This document shows, piece after piece, positions 8,936-17,005 of a stretch of DNA of 64,000 nucleotides. The notes below the pieces were generated by a model that saw only the letters and a program-made list of their open reading frames with translations, was not told where the DNA came from and made no database searches. This DNA comes from Xanthomonas theicola (GTDB lineage: Bacteria; Pseudomonadota; Gammaproteobacteria; Xanthomonadales; Xanthomonadaceae). The position numbers and the translations under genes were made by a program. Location: NCBI RefSeq assembly GCF_014236795.1, contig NZ_CP049017.1:846001-910000 (forward strand), read 5' to 3'. How positions within the stretch are numbered: position 1 is the stretch's first letter; every line of letters starts with the position of its first letter.

Positions 8936-9724
8936 ATGGGCCCGCGGCGCATCGTCTGCCTGACCGAGGAGCCCACCGAGACGCTGTACGCGCTCGGCGA
9001 GCAGCAGCGCATCGTCGGCATCAGCGGCTTCACCGTGCGTCCGCCGCAGGCGCGCCGCGACAAGCCCAAGGTCAGCGCCTTCACCAGCGCCAGAATCGAC
9101 GCGATCCTCGCACTGCGGCCGGACCTGGCGATCGGCTTCTCCGACATCCAGGCCGAGATCGCCGCCGAGCTGGTGCGCCACGGGGTGGAGGTGTGGATCG
9201 CCAACCACCGCAGTGTCGACGGCATCCTCGACTACGTCCGCCGGCTCGGCGCGCTGGTCGGCGCCGGCGCGCGCGCCGATGGCTATGCCGACACGCTGCG
9301 GCGTGGGTTGGACGCCATCGCGGCGCAGGCCGCGGCGCTGCCGCGGCGGCCGCGGGTCTATTTCGAGGAATGGGACGAGCCGCTCATCACCGGCATCCGC
9401 TGGGTCGCCGAACTGGTGCGCATCGCCGGCGGCGACGACGTGTTCCCGGAGCTGTCGGCGCAACCGCTGGCCAAGGCGCGGATCCTGGCCGACGGCGACG
9501 AAGTGGTGCGGCGTGCGCCGGACATCGTCCTCGGCTCGTGGTGCGGCAAGCGCTTCCGCCCCGAGCGCGTGGCGGCGCGGCCGGGCTGGGCCGCGGTCCC
9601 GGCGGTGCGCGAGGGCCAGTTGTTCGAGATCAAGTCGCCGCTGATCCTGCAGCCGGGCCCTGCAGCGCTGACCGACGGCGTGCGCGCGATCGCCGTCATC
9701 GTGCAGGCCTGGGCGCGGCGCTGA
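8936..9724 (+). CDS. BtuF/FepB-fold substrate-binding-like protein lacking a signal peptide
   Basis: 262-aa protein with the helical-backbone binding-protein fold (periplasmic_binding_2, as in BtuF): PRRIVCLTEEPTETLYALGE at the N-terminus, ILALRPDLAIGFSDIQAEIA, a middle helix, then APDIVLGSWCGKRF. Unlike a true periplasmic protein it begins at the conserved domain, with no signal peptide or lipobox. No permease or ATPase gene is nearby. Cytoplasmic members annotated as cobalamin-binding proteins are known in proteobacteria, but their role is unclear. It is the third gene of the pdxH-aac operon (1-bp gap). Confidence 0.75.
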   Translation: MGPRRIVCLTEEPTETLYALGEQQRIVGISGFTVRPPQARRDKPKVSAFTSARIDAILALRPDLAIGFSDIQAEIAAELVRHGVEVWIANHRSVDGILDYVRRLGALVGAGARADGYADTLRRGLDAIAAQAAALPRRPRVYFEEWDEPLITGIRWVAELVRIAGGDDVFPELSAQPLAKARILADGDEVVRRAPDIVLGSWCGKRFRPERVAARPGWAAVPAVREGQLFEIKSPLILQPGPAALTDGVRAIAVIVQAWARR

Positions 9725-10024
9725 TCGGATCCTGCAGCGCCGGGCCCGGTTGCGTAGGCGCACCGGGCCCCGCATGCGCGACCAGGGTGGCCACCGCATC
9801 GATCGCAACGGTTCAGCGGCAGCGTGTGGTCGCGCTTGCGCCTGGCGGTCGGCGCAAGCGCTGCGGGCATCCGCCGCTGCCGCCACGGCGTGCGTTCGCA
9901 TGCTTTAACGAATCCCGATTCCCCGATCCCGCTCCGCGCCGCTGACGGGCGCAACGCCCAGTCTGTACTATGGCGCCTCGCAGCACGCGCCGCCTTTGCC
10001 GAGTTCTAAGGACCAGGAGTCTGC
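9725..10024. other. 300-bp intergenic region before yjfI
   Basis: No gene seen. It contains one short run of the 7-bp-type repeat (AATCCCGATTCCCCGATCCC, 9911-9930) without a clear partner arm, and a candidate promoter at 9942-9971 for the yjf operon. Confidence 0.5.
9942..9971 (+). promoter_or_regulatory. candidate sigma-70 promoter of the yjf operon
   Basis: CTGACG at 9942-9947 and TACTAT at 9966-9971 are separated by 18 bp and lie 54 bp before the yjfI ATG. A Shine-Dalgarno-like AGGACCAGGAG precedes the start codon. The match to consensus is moderate. Confidence 0.35.
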
Positions 10025-10441
10025 ATGTCCCCGTTGACCACCACCGCACTGTACGGCCTGCTGGCCGAGCGTTACCGCAATGCGCCGATCGCCATCGAGC
10101 TGTTCGAGGGCGCCGAGCCGGCGATCAACCTGACCCTGCACGACTTCGGCGAGATGGAGATCCAGGTCGCCGCGTCCGGTTCGCAGATCTTCGTGTCCAC
10201 GGTGCTGGCGCCGGCCGACCAGGTCGCCGATCGCAACGGCCTCAACGACGCGTGCATGCGCCTGAACCCGCTCAATCCCCTGTCCAACCTCGGGCTGATC
10301 CAGCACGAGGGCAAGGACACCTACATCATCTTCGGCGAATTGTCGGCGTCCTCGTCGCTCGACGAGGTCGACGAAGAAATCCAAGTGCTGGCGGCCAATA
10401 CCCTGGACGCCGCCGAATCCCTGAAGCCGTTCTTTGCCTGA
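10025..10441 (+). CDS. yjfI: YjfI-family protein (DUF2170)
   Basis: 138-aa cytoplasmic protein of unknown function, first gene of a yjfIJKLMC operon. It is acidic, with the conserved stretch NLTLHDFGEMEIQVAASGSQIFVS and a C-terminal LSASSSLDEVDEEIQVLA. In E. coli and relatives the family is always found beside the PspA-like YjfJ. The start is the ATG at 10025, after a good ribosome site. Ten bases separate it from the yjfJ start. Confidence 0.85.
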   Translation: MSPLTTTALYGLLAERYRNAPIAIELFEGAEPAINLTLHDFGEMEIQVAASGSQIFVSTVLAPADQVADRNGLNDACMRLNPLNPLSNLGLIQHEGKDTYIIFGELSASSSLDEVDEEIQVLAANTLDAAESLKPFFA

Positions 10442-10451
10442 GGCGTTTCCC

Positions 10452-11243
10452 GTGAGCATATTCTCCAAACTGCTGACCCTGTTCCGCGGCACCGCCCATG
10501 AAGTGGGGCAGAAGACCGTGGACGCCAATGCGCTGCGCATCCTCGACCAGGAGGTGCGCGACGCCGGCGCCGAGCTGACCCGCTCGCGCGAAGAGCTGAC
10601 CAAGCTGATGGCGCAGAGCAAGCTGGCGCAGCAGAAGATCGACGCGCGCAACGCGAAGATGGCCGAGTACGTGCGCTACATCGAAGGCGCGCTGGGCAAG
10701 GGCGACGAAGCGCTGGCCCACGACGTGGCGGCCAAGCTGGCCGCGCTGGAGACCGAGGACCGCGCCGACCAGGCCACCAAGGTGCAGCTGGACCAGTCGA
10801 TCGTGTCGCTGAAGGCGGCGATCCAGAAGGCCGAAGGCCAACTGCGCGGCATGCGCCAGCAGATCGACACGGTCAAGGCCACCGACGCGGTGCAGCGCGC
10901 GCAGGCGACCATCGCCGCGCGCCATGCCGGCGCCAACAGCCGCATGGGCTCGGCGCTGGATTCGCTGGACCGGATCAAGGCGCGCCAGGCCGAGGCCGCG
11001 GCGCGGATCGAATCGGCCGAGGAACTGGAGAGCAGCAGCGGCGACGGCGATCTGAACAAGCGCCTGGCCGCGGCCGGCCTGCTGTCCGGCGACGCCGACG
11101 CGGCGTCGGTGCTGGCGCGGTTCAAGAAGCCGCTGCAGCTGGGCGCGGACAGCGCGCCGGCCGCCCTGGCGCCGCCGGCCCCGGCCACCGGCACCCTCAG
11201 CGACGTGCACGAGGTCGGCGTGCGGCGCGACGCCGGCAACTGA
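10452..11243 (+). CDS. yjfJ: PspA/IM30-family protein YjfJ
   Basis: 263-aa, almost wholly helical protein of the PspA/Vipp1 (bacterial ESCRT-III-like) family, whose members coat and remodel the inner membrane. It starts at a GTG (10452; VSIFSKLLTLFRGTAHEVG), so the N-terminal amphipathic helix is in place. A long coiled coil (about residues 30-190) follows, then a low-complexity Ala/Pro-rich tail (LAPPAPATG) at about 235-250. The Pro/Ala tail is longer than in PspA proper. Second gene of the yjf operon. Confidence 0.88.
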   Translation: MSIFSKLLTLFRGTAHEVGQKTVDANALRILDQEVRDAGAELTRSREELTKLMAQSKLAQQKIDARNAKMAEYVRYIEGALGKGDEALAHDVAAKLAALETEDRADQATKVQLDQSIVSLKAAIQKAEGQLRGMRQQIDTVKATDAVQRAQATIAARHAGANSRMGSALDSLDRIKARQAEAAARIESAEELESSSGDGDLNKRLAAAGLLSGDADAASVLARFKKPLQLGADSAPAALAPPAPATGTLSDVHEVGVRRDAGN

Positions 11244-11507
11244 CCGGCGGCGGCACGGGATGCGTCATGCCGCTGCTGGGCCGCAGATGGCGGCGCGCGC
11301 GCGGCGCCGCCGCCGCGACGCGCTGGCGGCGCGGTGCGCGGGCCGCTGGCCGGTGCCGCGCAGACCACGCGCGGGCCAGGCGCGACGCACCACGCCCGGA
11401 CCGACCGAGCGGCGCATGCACAGTGCCGCGGCCGCCCGCGCCGGCGCGGCGCCGCCGCCGGCGCCGCGTCTCCGTTCCCTATCCACTGCCTGCGCGGAGG
11501 CGCACAC

Positions 11508-12176
11508 ATGAGCCTGTTGGGAAAACTGTTCGGCACCAAGCCCGCCGCGCCGGCGCCGGCCAATGGCGAGATCGCGCACGCGCTGCCGCCGCTGGGCCTG
11601 CGCATCGGCGGCCAGGTGCAGTTCGATACCACCATGTTCCGTGCCGCGCCGGGGGCGATGACCGCGGAGCTGCCCGGCGGCTACCAGGGCATTCCCTGCT
11701 ACGGCCATATCGACCTGGGCGATGGCTACGCGCTGCACCGCTTCTACGTGGACGACGACGCCTACATCCAGGTCAGCACCTGCGCCGGCGACATCGAGGC
11801 GATGAAGGGCTTCGTGTTCGTGGAGACGCTCAATCCGCCGACCAAGGACGCGTTCCAGCAGTTCGTGCTGTACAACGCCCACCTGGGCGCGCCGAGCATC
11901 GAGTACGCCGGCCGGCGCTGGTCGCGCAGCACCCAGTCCACCGAGCAGGGCGGACGCATCCCGGCCATCGCCTACGACGAGACGCTGTACCGGCACACGC
12001 CGCCGCGGCGCGACGGCGACCTGACCCACTACGCCATGCTGTACAGCCGCCCGGTGCCGGAGCTGGACAGGGACGAGTTCCTGCTGGTCACCGGCGAGGA
12101 TTCGGGCCCGAACGCGTTCTGCATCACCTACGCGATCGGTGTGGATCTGAGCATCGCCGATCTCGACATCACCTGA
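11508..12176 (+). CDS. yjfK: YjfK-family protein (DUF2491)
   Basis: 222-aa protein of unknown function, third gene of the operon, after a 264-bp GC-rich gap in which I see no gene. It begins MSLLGKLFGTKPAAPAPA, a short amphipathic N-terminus that could touch the membrane, followed by a globular domain (LRIGGQVQFDTTMFR; YGHIDLGDGYALHRFYVDDD). The start is the ATG at 11508, after GCGGAGG. Its family co-occurs with YjfJ and YjfL. Confidence 0.85.
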   Translation: MSLLGKLFGTKPAAPAPANGEIAHALPPLGLRIGGQVQFDTTMFRAAPGAMTAELPGGYQGIPCYGHIDLGDGYALHRFYVDDDAYIQVSTCAGDIEAMKGFVFVETLNPPTKDAFQQFVLYNAHLGAPSIEYAGRRWSRSTQSTEQGGRIPAIAYDETLYRHTPPRRDGDLTHYAMLYSRPVPELDRDEFLLVTGEDSGPNAFCITYAIGVDLSIADLDIT

Positions 12177-12227
12177 CCCGCCGGCGCTGCGCCGGATTCG
12201 CTTCCTTCGCCATTCCCGAGGTTCCGC

Positions 12228-12632
12228 ATGCATGCCATCACGCTCCAGAGCTTCATCGCGTTCCTGTCCTACGTCGGCGTCGGCCTGGGCGTGCTGATCG
12301 CCGCGGTGGCGGTGGTCGCGCTGATCACCCCGCACCGCGACTTCACCCTGATCCGCAACGGTAACGCCGCCGCGGCGACCGCGATGGGGGGCACCCTGAT
12401 CGGCATCGCGCTGCCGCTGCATGCGGCGATCAGCTACTCGGTCAGCCTGCTGGATGCGCTGATCTGGGGCGCGGTGGCCGCCGCGATCCAAGTGGTCGCC
12501 TACCTGCTGGCGCGCCTGGTCAGCGGCCGCATCTCGCACCAGATCACCGACAACGTGGCCGCGGCCGGCATCTTCTCCGCGGGCGTTTCGATCGCCGTGG
12601 GCCTGATCAACGCCGCCGCGATCACGCCGTAA
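12228..12632 (+). CDS. yjfL: YjfL-family inner-membrane protein (DUF350)
   Basis: 134-aa integral membrane protein with four predicted helices arranged as two DUF350 repeats (SYVGVGLGVLIAAVAVVALI; MGGTLIGIALPLHAAISYS; and two more). It is the membrane component of the yjf set and a plausible anchor for the PspA-like YjfJ. The gap to yjfM is 12 bp. Confidence 0.87.
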   Translation: MHAITLQSFIAFLSYVGVGLGVLIAAVAVVALITPHRDFTLIRNGNAAAATAMGGTLIGIALPLHAAISYSVSLLDALIWGAVAAAIQVVAYLLARLVSGRISHQITDNVAAAGIFSAGVSIAVGLINAAAITP

Positions 12633-12803
12633 GGGAGCACGCAGATGAAGCGATCCACCCATCTCAAGCTGAGCCTGATGGCGGCGACCCTGTCGTCGCC
12701 GCTGATCGGGTGCGACGCCGGCCCGCCCACCGGCGAAGTGCTGGCCTCGCCGGACCAGTGCAACGTGCAGAAGGACGTCAGCGTCGAGGAGTGCAAGGCC
12801 GCT

Positions 12804-12811
12804 TACCAGAA
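12804..12811. repeat. 8-bp target-site duplication of the IS1595 element
   Basis: TACCAGAA is found here and again at 13846-13853, directly flanking the element. Eight base pairs is the IS1595-family duplication length. Confidence 0.93.
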
Positions 12812-13845
12812 CCTGATTACCCACATCACGCATCCAGCGTAGCAATCCGATAGGGCAGCGGTGGAGTGTGGAGGGAGGCGCAGATCAATCGTGGCACCAA
12901 GGCGGCCAGGTCGAAGCGTCGGTTGAAGCGATAGCAGAACTCGCTGAGGTAGCGCTGCAGGTACTTTGGGCGCAAGGCGTGATAGGTGCCATGCAAGGCG
13001 TTCTTGATGTTGCCCAGGAGGGTGTTGACCCAGATAAGCGCCGGCTCTGTGGGCACTCGCCGGCCGCGGTTGAAGATGGCGGTATGGTGGCATCCGGCCA
13101 GGGCCACGCCTGGGAAGCAGCTCAGGCCATCGGAAACAACGCGACTGCCTGGGGCGACATAGCGGCTTGCCCAGCGGGTCAGTTCGGCCTTGCGAAAACC
13201 GGCCACCACATCCAGGCGCATGGCGACAGGATGTCCCTGCGCAGAGCACTGAACGGCGGCCACAAACGGGGTCTTGCCCGGACTGCCACGGCCGGCCCCG
13301 CCGCCGTGGCGCTCTCCGCCCCAAAAGGCGTCGTCCACCTGTATATCCCCGCTCAACTGATGGGAGGCTTCGCGTTCGACCATGGCTTGCATCAATTTGT
13401 GTTTGATCAGCCAGGCGGTGTTGTAGCTCACTCCAAGTTGCCGGCGCAGCGCCAACGCCGAGATGCCGTTCTTGTGCTGGCTGAGGAGGTAGATCGCCAG
13501 GAACCAGGTGCGCAACGGCAGCTTGGTATCAGCGAACAAGGTGCCGCGCGTCAAGGAGGTCTGATGTTTGCAGCGATTGCATTGGAGCAGATCGCGGCTG
13601 TGCAACTGGCAAGACCGCCGATGTCCACACGCTGGGCAAAAGAAGCCTTGCGGCCACCGTTGTTCAAAGACGGCTTGCCGGCATTGCGCTTCGTTCCCAT
13701 AGGACCGCAGGAACGCCGGCAGGCTCATGCCCGCCTGGAACTGGATCAGGTTCTTCTTGGCCATCGTCGCATCGCCTCTGTCGAATCAGCGGCTTGCAGC
13801 ATTGACCAGCCCCGAATCAAGGGATGCGACTGATGGGTAATCAGG
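12812..13845 (-). mobile_element. IS1595-family insertion sequence (ISXo2/ISXo5-like)
   Basis: 1034-bp element whose ends are inverted copies of CCTGATTACCCA, with a further partial match after them. It is flanked by the 8-bp duplication TACCAGAA and encodes one transposase on the minus strand. It interrupts yjfM. Confidence 0.93.
12826..13764 (-). CDS. IS1595-family transposase
   Basis: 312-aa transposase. An N-terminal zinc ribbon is visible (FFCPACGHRRSCQLH...LLQCNRCKHQ, about residues 42-65), then the ISXO2-like DDE domain (GDIQVDDAFWGGERHGG; SRVVSDGLSCFPGV; LLGNIKNALHGTYHALRPKY). It fills the element and appears intact, so the copy may still be active. Confidence 0.92.
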   Translation of the reverse strand: MAKKNLIQFQAGMSLPAFLRSYGNEAQCRQAVFEQRWPQGFFCPACGHRRSCQLHSRDLLQCNRCKHQTSLTRGTLFADTKLPLRTWFLAIYLLSQHKNGISALALRRQLGVSYNTAWLIKHKLMQAMVEREASHQLSGDIQVDDAFWGGERHGGGAGRGSPGKTPFVAAVQCSAQGHPVAMRLDVVAGFRKAELTRWASRYVAPGSRVVSDGLSCFPGVALAGCHHTAIFNRGRRVPTEPALIWVNTLLGNIKNALHGTYHALRPKYLQRYLSEFCYRFNRRFDLAALVPRLICASLHTPPLPYRIATLDA

Positions 13846-14257
13846 TACCAGAAAGCGCAACTCGAGCACAAGAGGGTCGCGCCGCGGTTCCAGGGCCAGT
13901 CGCAGTGCAACCAGCAGTTCGGCAACTGCACGCCGTTCAGCGACGAGCGCGGCCAGGTCAGCTGGATTCCGCCGATGGCCGGGTTCCTGATCGGCTACGC
14001 ACTGGGCAATGCGACCAGCGGCTATGGCGGGCGCGGGGTGATGGGCGCCTCGCCGCTGTACCGCGATTACCGCGATGGCGGCTACTACAAGTCCAACGGC
14101 GACCTGGCCGGACGCGATGTGGGCACGGTGCAGGGCAAGGCCGGGCTGCCGCCGCCGCCGAGCCGCGCCATCACCGTCGCGCGTTCCGGTTTCGGCTCCA
14201 GCGCCGCGGCGCGCAGCTCGTTCGGCGGCGACCGCAGCAGCGGCTTCGGCGGCTGAC

Positions 14258-15424
14258 GTGCGCCGCATCCGCATCGACGAACGCCCGGACTGGCGCACCC
14301 AGGCCGAACAGCTCGGCTTCCATTTCCACACCATCGACGGCGAACCCTACTGGGACGAAACCGCGTACTACGCCTTCGCGCTGCGCCAGGTCGAGGACGA
14401 CATCGAGGGGCCGACCCAGGAACTGCACGACATGGCGATGCAACTGGCCGGCGAGGCGGTCGAGTCGGAAGCGTTGCTGACCCGGCTGGGCATCCCTGCG
14501 CACTATTGGGACTGGGTGCGCGATTCGTGGCGCAACCGCGACCCGCACCTGTACGGGCGCATGGACCTGGCCTACGCCGGCGATGGCCCGGCCAAGCTCT
14601 ACGAACTGAACTACGACACCCCCACCTCGCTGTACGAATCGGCTTACTTCCAGTGGCTGTGGCTGGAGCAGCAGGTCGCCGCCGGCCGCCTGCCGGACGG
14701 CGCGGACCAGTACAACCGCATCCAGGAATACCTGTGCGAAGCGCTGGCGACGCTGGCGCAGTCCGGGCGCCTGGCCACGCCGATGCATTTCTCGGCGGTG
14801 CGCGACTCGGTGGAGGACCGCGCCACCGTGCAGTACCTGCGCGATTGTGCACACCAGGTGGGCATCGCCACCGAGGACGTGGCGATCGAGGACATCGGCA
14901 TCAGCGCCGAGGGCTGGTTCACCGACGCCGACGACCGGGTGATCCGCAGCATCTTCAAGCTGTATCCGCTGGAATTCATGATGCAGGAGGAGTTCGGCCC
15001 GCACCTGGTGTCGAACAAGCTGCAACTGCTGGAGCCGGCGTGGAAATCGGTGCTCAGCAACAAGGGCATCCTGCCGCTGCTGTGGGAGCGCCACCCCGGG
15101 CATCCGAACCTGCTGCCGGCGCACTTCGAGACGCCGGGCCAGGCGCTGGCGCCCGGCTGGGTGCGCAAGCCGCTGTTCTCGCGCGAAGGCGCCAACATCG
15201 ACGTGCTGACCGCGCAGGGCGAACTGATCCAGTCGCCCGGTCCCTACGCCGACGGCCCGGCGGTTGTGCAGGCCTACCATCCGCTGCCGCGGTTCGACGG
15301 CAACTATCCGCTGGTCGGCAGCTGGGTGATCGCCGACCAGGCCGCCGGCATGGGCCTGCGCGAGGACGCCGGGGTCATCACCCGCGACACCTCGCGGTTC
15401 GTGCCGCACGCGATCGTCGGCTAG
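14258..15424 (+). CDS. yjfC: YjfC, glutathionylspermidine-synthase-like ATP-grasp protein
   Basis: 388-aa homologue of the ATP-grasp synthetase half of glutathionylspermidine synthase (E. coli YjfC is 387 aa). Visible segments are YELNYDTPTSLYESAYFQW, IRSIFKLYPLEFMMQEEFG, the ATP-site ILPLLWERHPGHPNLLPAHF and KPLFSREGANID. It starts at a GTG one base after the yjfM stop. The presumed reaction is ATP-dependent ligation of an amine to a carboxylate; the true substrate is unknown. It is the last gene of the operon, downstream of the IS-split yjfM. Confidence 0.9.
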   Translation: MRRIRIDERPDWRTQAEQLGFHFHTIDGEPYWDETAYYAFALRQVEDDIEGPTQELHDMAMQLAGEAVESEALLTRLGIPAHYWDWVRDSWRNRDPHLYGRMDLAYAGDGPAKLYELNYDTPTSLYESAYFQWLWLEQQVAAGRLPDGADQYNRIQEYLCEALATLAQSGRLATPMHFSAVRDSVEDRATVQYLRDCAHQVGIATEDVAIEDIGISAEGWFTDADDRVIRSIFKLYPLEFMMQEEFGPHLVSNKLQLLEPAWKSVLSNKGILPLLWERHPGHPNLLPAHFETPGQALAPGWVRKPLFSREGANIDVLTAQGELIQSPGPYADGPAVVQAYHPLPRFDGNYPLVGSWVIADQAAGMGLREDAGVITRDTSRFVPHAIVG

Positions 15425-15805
15425 AGCACTTTCGATCCAAGTGAGGCCACCCGGAGTCGCTCCCACAACACTCCGCTGGCTGCAAATATCAGAGTCGAAA
15501 ATGTCCTAGGGCGTTTTCTCACCCTATCGGCAGACAACCGGATCCTGTAACCGGATCCTGTAGGAGCGGCTTCGGCCGCGACGGGCGTTACCGATGAAAC
15601 CCGTCGCGACCGATGCCCAAGGCAAGGCGCCCGGAGCCGCCCTCACGACGATTCGCCGACCGTCACGCACAAGGCGAAAGCGCTCGCGCGGACTCCATGG
15701 CTTGGCGCGCTCGAGTCGCGTCCTCGCTGCGAACGTCGGCGCGCGCAGCCCAATGCGTCCTCACGCCGGCGCGCGCGTGCGCCCAGCGATCGCCAGGCCA
15801 AGGGT
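15425..15805. other. intergenic region between yjfC and the IS30 element
   Basis: No gene is supported. It contains a 13-bp tandem pair (CCGGATCCTGTA-type, around 15539-15562) running into a REP-like sequence, then about 200 bp of GC-rich sequence ending at the IS30 end. This sequence shows no match to the ldhA remnant on the far side of the mobile cluster, so material was lost. Confidence 0.5.
15560..15586. repeat. REP-like extragenic palindrome
   Basis: GTAGGAGCGGCTTCGGCCGC followed by GACGGGC: the classic REP head with the short hairpin GCGGCTTCGGCCGC, as scattered in Xanthomonas and Pseudomonas genomes. Confidence 0.75.
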
Positions 15806-16832
15806 GGTCTCAACCGATCGATGCAACACCGTAGTCTGATCAGGACGGAGGTGGACATCATGAGCAGAACAGTCAGGGTTTGGCGCCATTTGTCGGCAGC
15901 GGACCGTGAACAGCTATGGACGCGCTGGCAGGCGGGCGAGCCGCCGAGTGTTATCGCCAAGGTGCTTGAGCGGGATGAAGCGTTGGTTCGGTACGTCCTT
16001 CGGCAGCGCGGTGGGTTTGCGCCGCGACCGTGCAAACGAGCGGCACGAGCACTCCAGCTGGCTGAGCGCGAGGAGATCTCGCGCGGCCTGTGCCAAGGCC
16101 GTTCCCTGCGCCAGATCGCTCAGGCCTTGGGCCGGGCGGTCTCGACCATCAGTCGGGAGATCGAGCGCAACGCAGGCTGTGAGATCTACCGCGCGACACA
16201 CGCCGACGAGCGCGCCTGGTCGCAAGCCAAACGGCCCAAAGCCTGCCTGCTTGCCCGCTGCGGGGTGCTTCGCCGCCTGGTCGCCAGCAAGCTGGCCCGT
16301 CGCTGGGCGCCGCAGCAGATCAGCGGATGGCTTGTCCGCCGTTATCCAAACAACGACAGTATGCCGGTGTCGCACGAAACCATCTATCGAAGCCTGTTCG
16401 TTCAGAGTCGCGGGGTGCTCAAGAAGCAGCTCTTGGCCCAGTTGCGCACGCGTCGACTGGTGCGTTATCCGACCGCGCAGGGACGCCACGGGAAGAGCCG
16501 CAAGGGCGCCCGCAACCTGATGATAGATGCCCTGCCGATCAGCCAGCGTCCGGCCGAGGTGGACGACCGCGCGGTACCTGGGCACTGGGAAGGCGACCTG
16601 CTGATGGGCACGGTGAACACGCAAATCGCCACGCTCGTGGAGCGGCAATCGCGCTTTGTGATGTTGATCAAGCTTCCTTCGCGCGACAGTGCCACCGTGG
16701 TGGACGCGGTCGCCAAGCATATCCGGCGGTTACCTGCTCAGCTGAAAGGTTCCCTGACCTGGGATCGCGGTGCCGAAATGCACAAGCACCAGCGCTTCAC
16801 CCTGGCGACAGACGTGCAGGTCTTTTTTTGTT
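15806..16832 (+). mobile_element. left part of an IS30-family element (disrupted)
   Basis: The terminal repeat GGTCTCAACCGATCGATGCA starts at 15806. Its partner, differing at two positions over 25 bp, ends at 20525. Between them the transposase gene is cut near 16832 and replaced by an integrase-nuclease cassette and an IS5-family element. Only about 30 bp of the right end remain. Confidence 0.85.
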
Positions 16833-16942
16833 TCACGATGACTCCAGTACCGCAATTCGCTGGACTACGCCAAGGCTCGATACAGCAGGTTTATCAATCA
16901 CTTAGGCGAGTTCAACATATGCCGGTGCTTTCCAAAACTTGA
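15860..16942 (+). pseudogene. IS30-family transposase, C-terminus replaced
   Basis: Reads from the ATG at 15860 as an IS30 transposase: an N-terminal HTH (RSLRQIAQALGRAVSTISRE), PVSHETIYRSLF, the first catalytic Asp in GHWEGDLLMG and the second in LTWDRGAEM. After DVQVFFC, at a run of seven Ts near 16825, homology stops. The third acidic residue (normally in SNENTNG) is gone, and the last ~35 residues are foreign. It should be inactive. Confidence 0.88.
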
Positions 16943-17005
16943 CCCGGCCTCCCCTCGCGTGGCTCCCATGCGGCTCTTGGAAACCGGGCTTTCCGAGGAG
17001 TCATC

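Larger units (their letters stand above)
12645..14256 (+). pseudogene. yjfM: yjfM (DUF1190 lipoprotein) split by an IS1595-family element
   Basis: The 5' part (12645-12811) encodes a lipoprotein signal (SSPLIGC, Cys23) and reads to ...VEECKAAYQ. The 3' part resumes at 13854 after the IS as KAQLEHKRVAPRFQGQ and continues MAGFLIGYALGNATSGYGG to the stop at 14256. Removing 12812-13845 plus one copy of the 8-bp duplication TACCAGAA restores one 189-aa frame with no other defect. The tail is Gly/Ser/Arg-rich. The insertion is therefore recent, and may reduce expression of yjfC downstream. Confidence 0.93.

Noticed and set aside
11260..11507. A small gene between yjfJ and yjfK
   Set aside because: The open frames translate to Arg/Ala-rich sequence without a ribosome site, consistent with GC-rich spacer.
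16940..17005. tRNA or attachment site next to the integrase
   Set aside because: No cloverleaf or T-loop sequence was found, and I could not find a direct repeat bounding the cassette by eye. A BLAST of the flanks against an empty site would decide.
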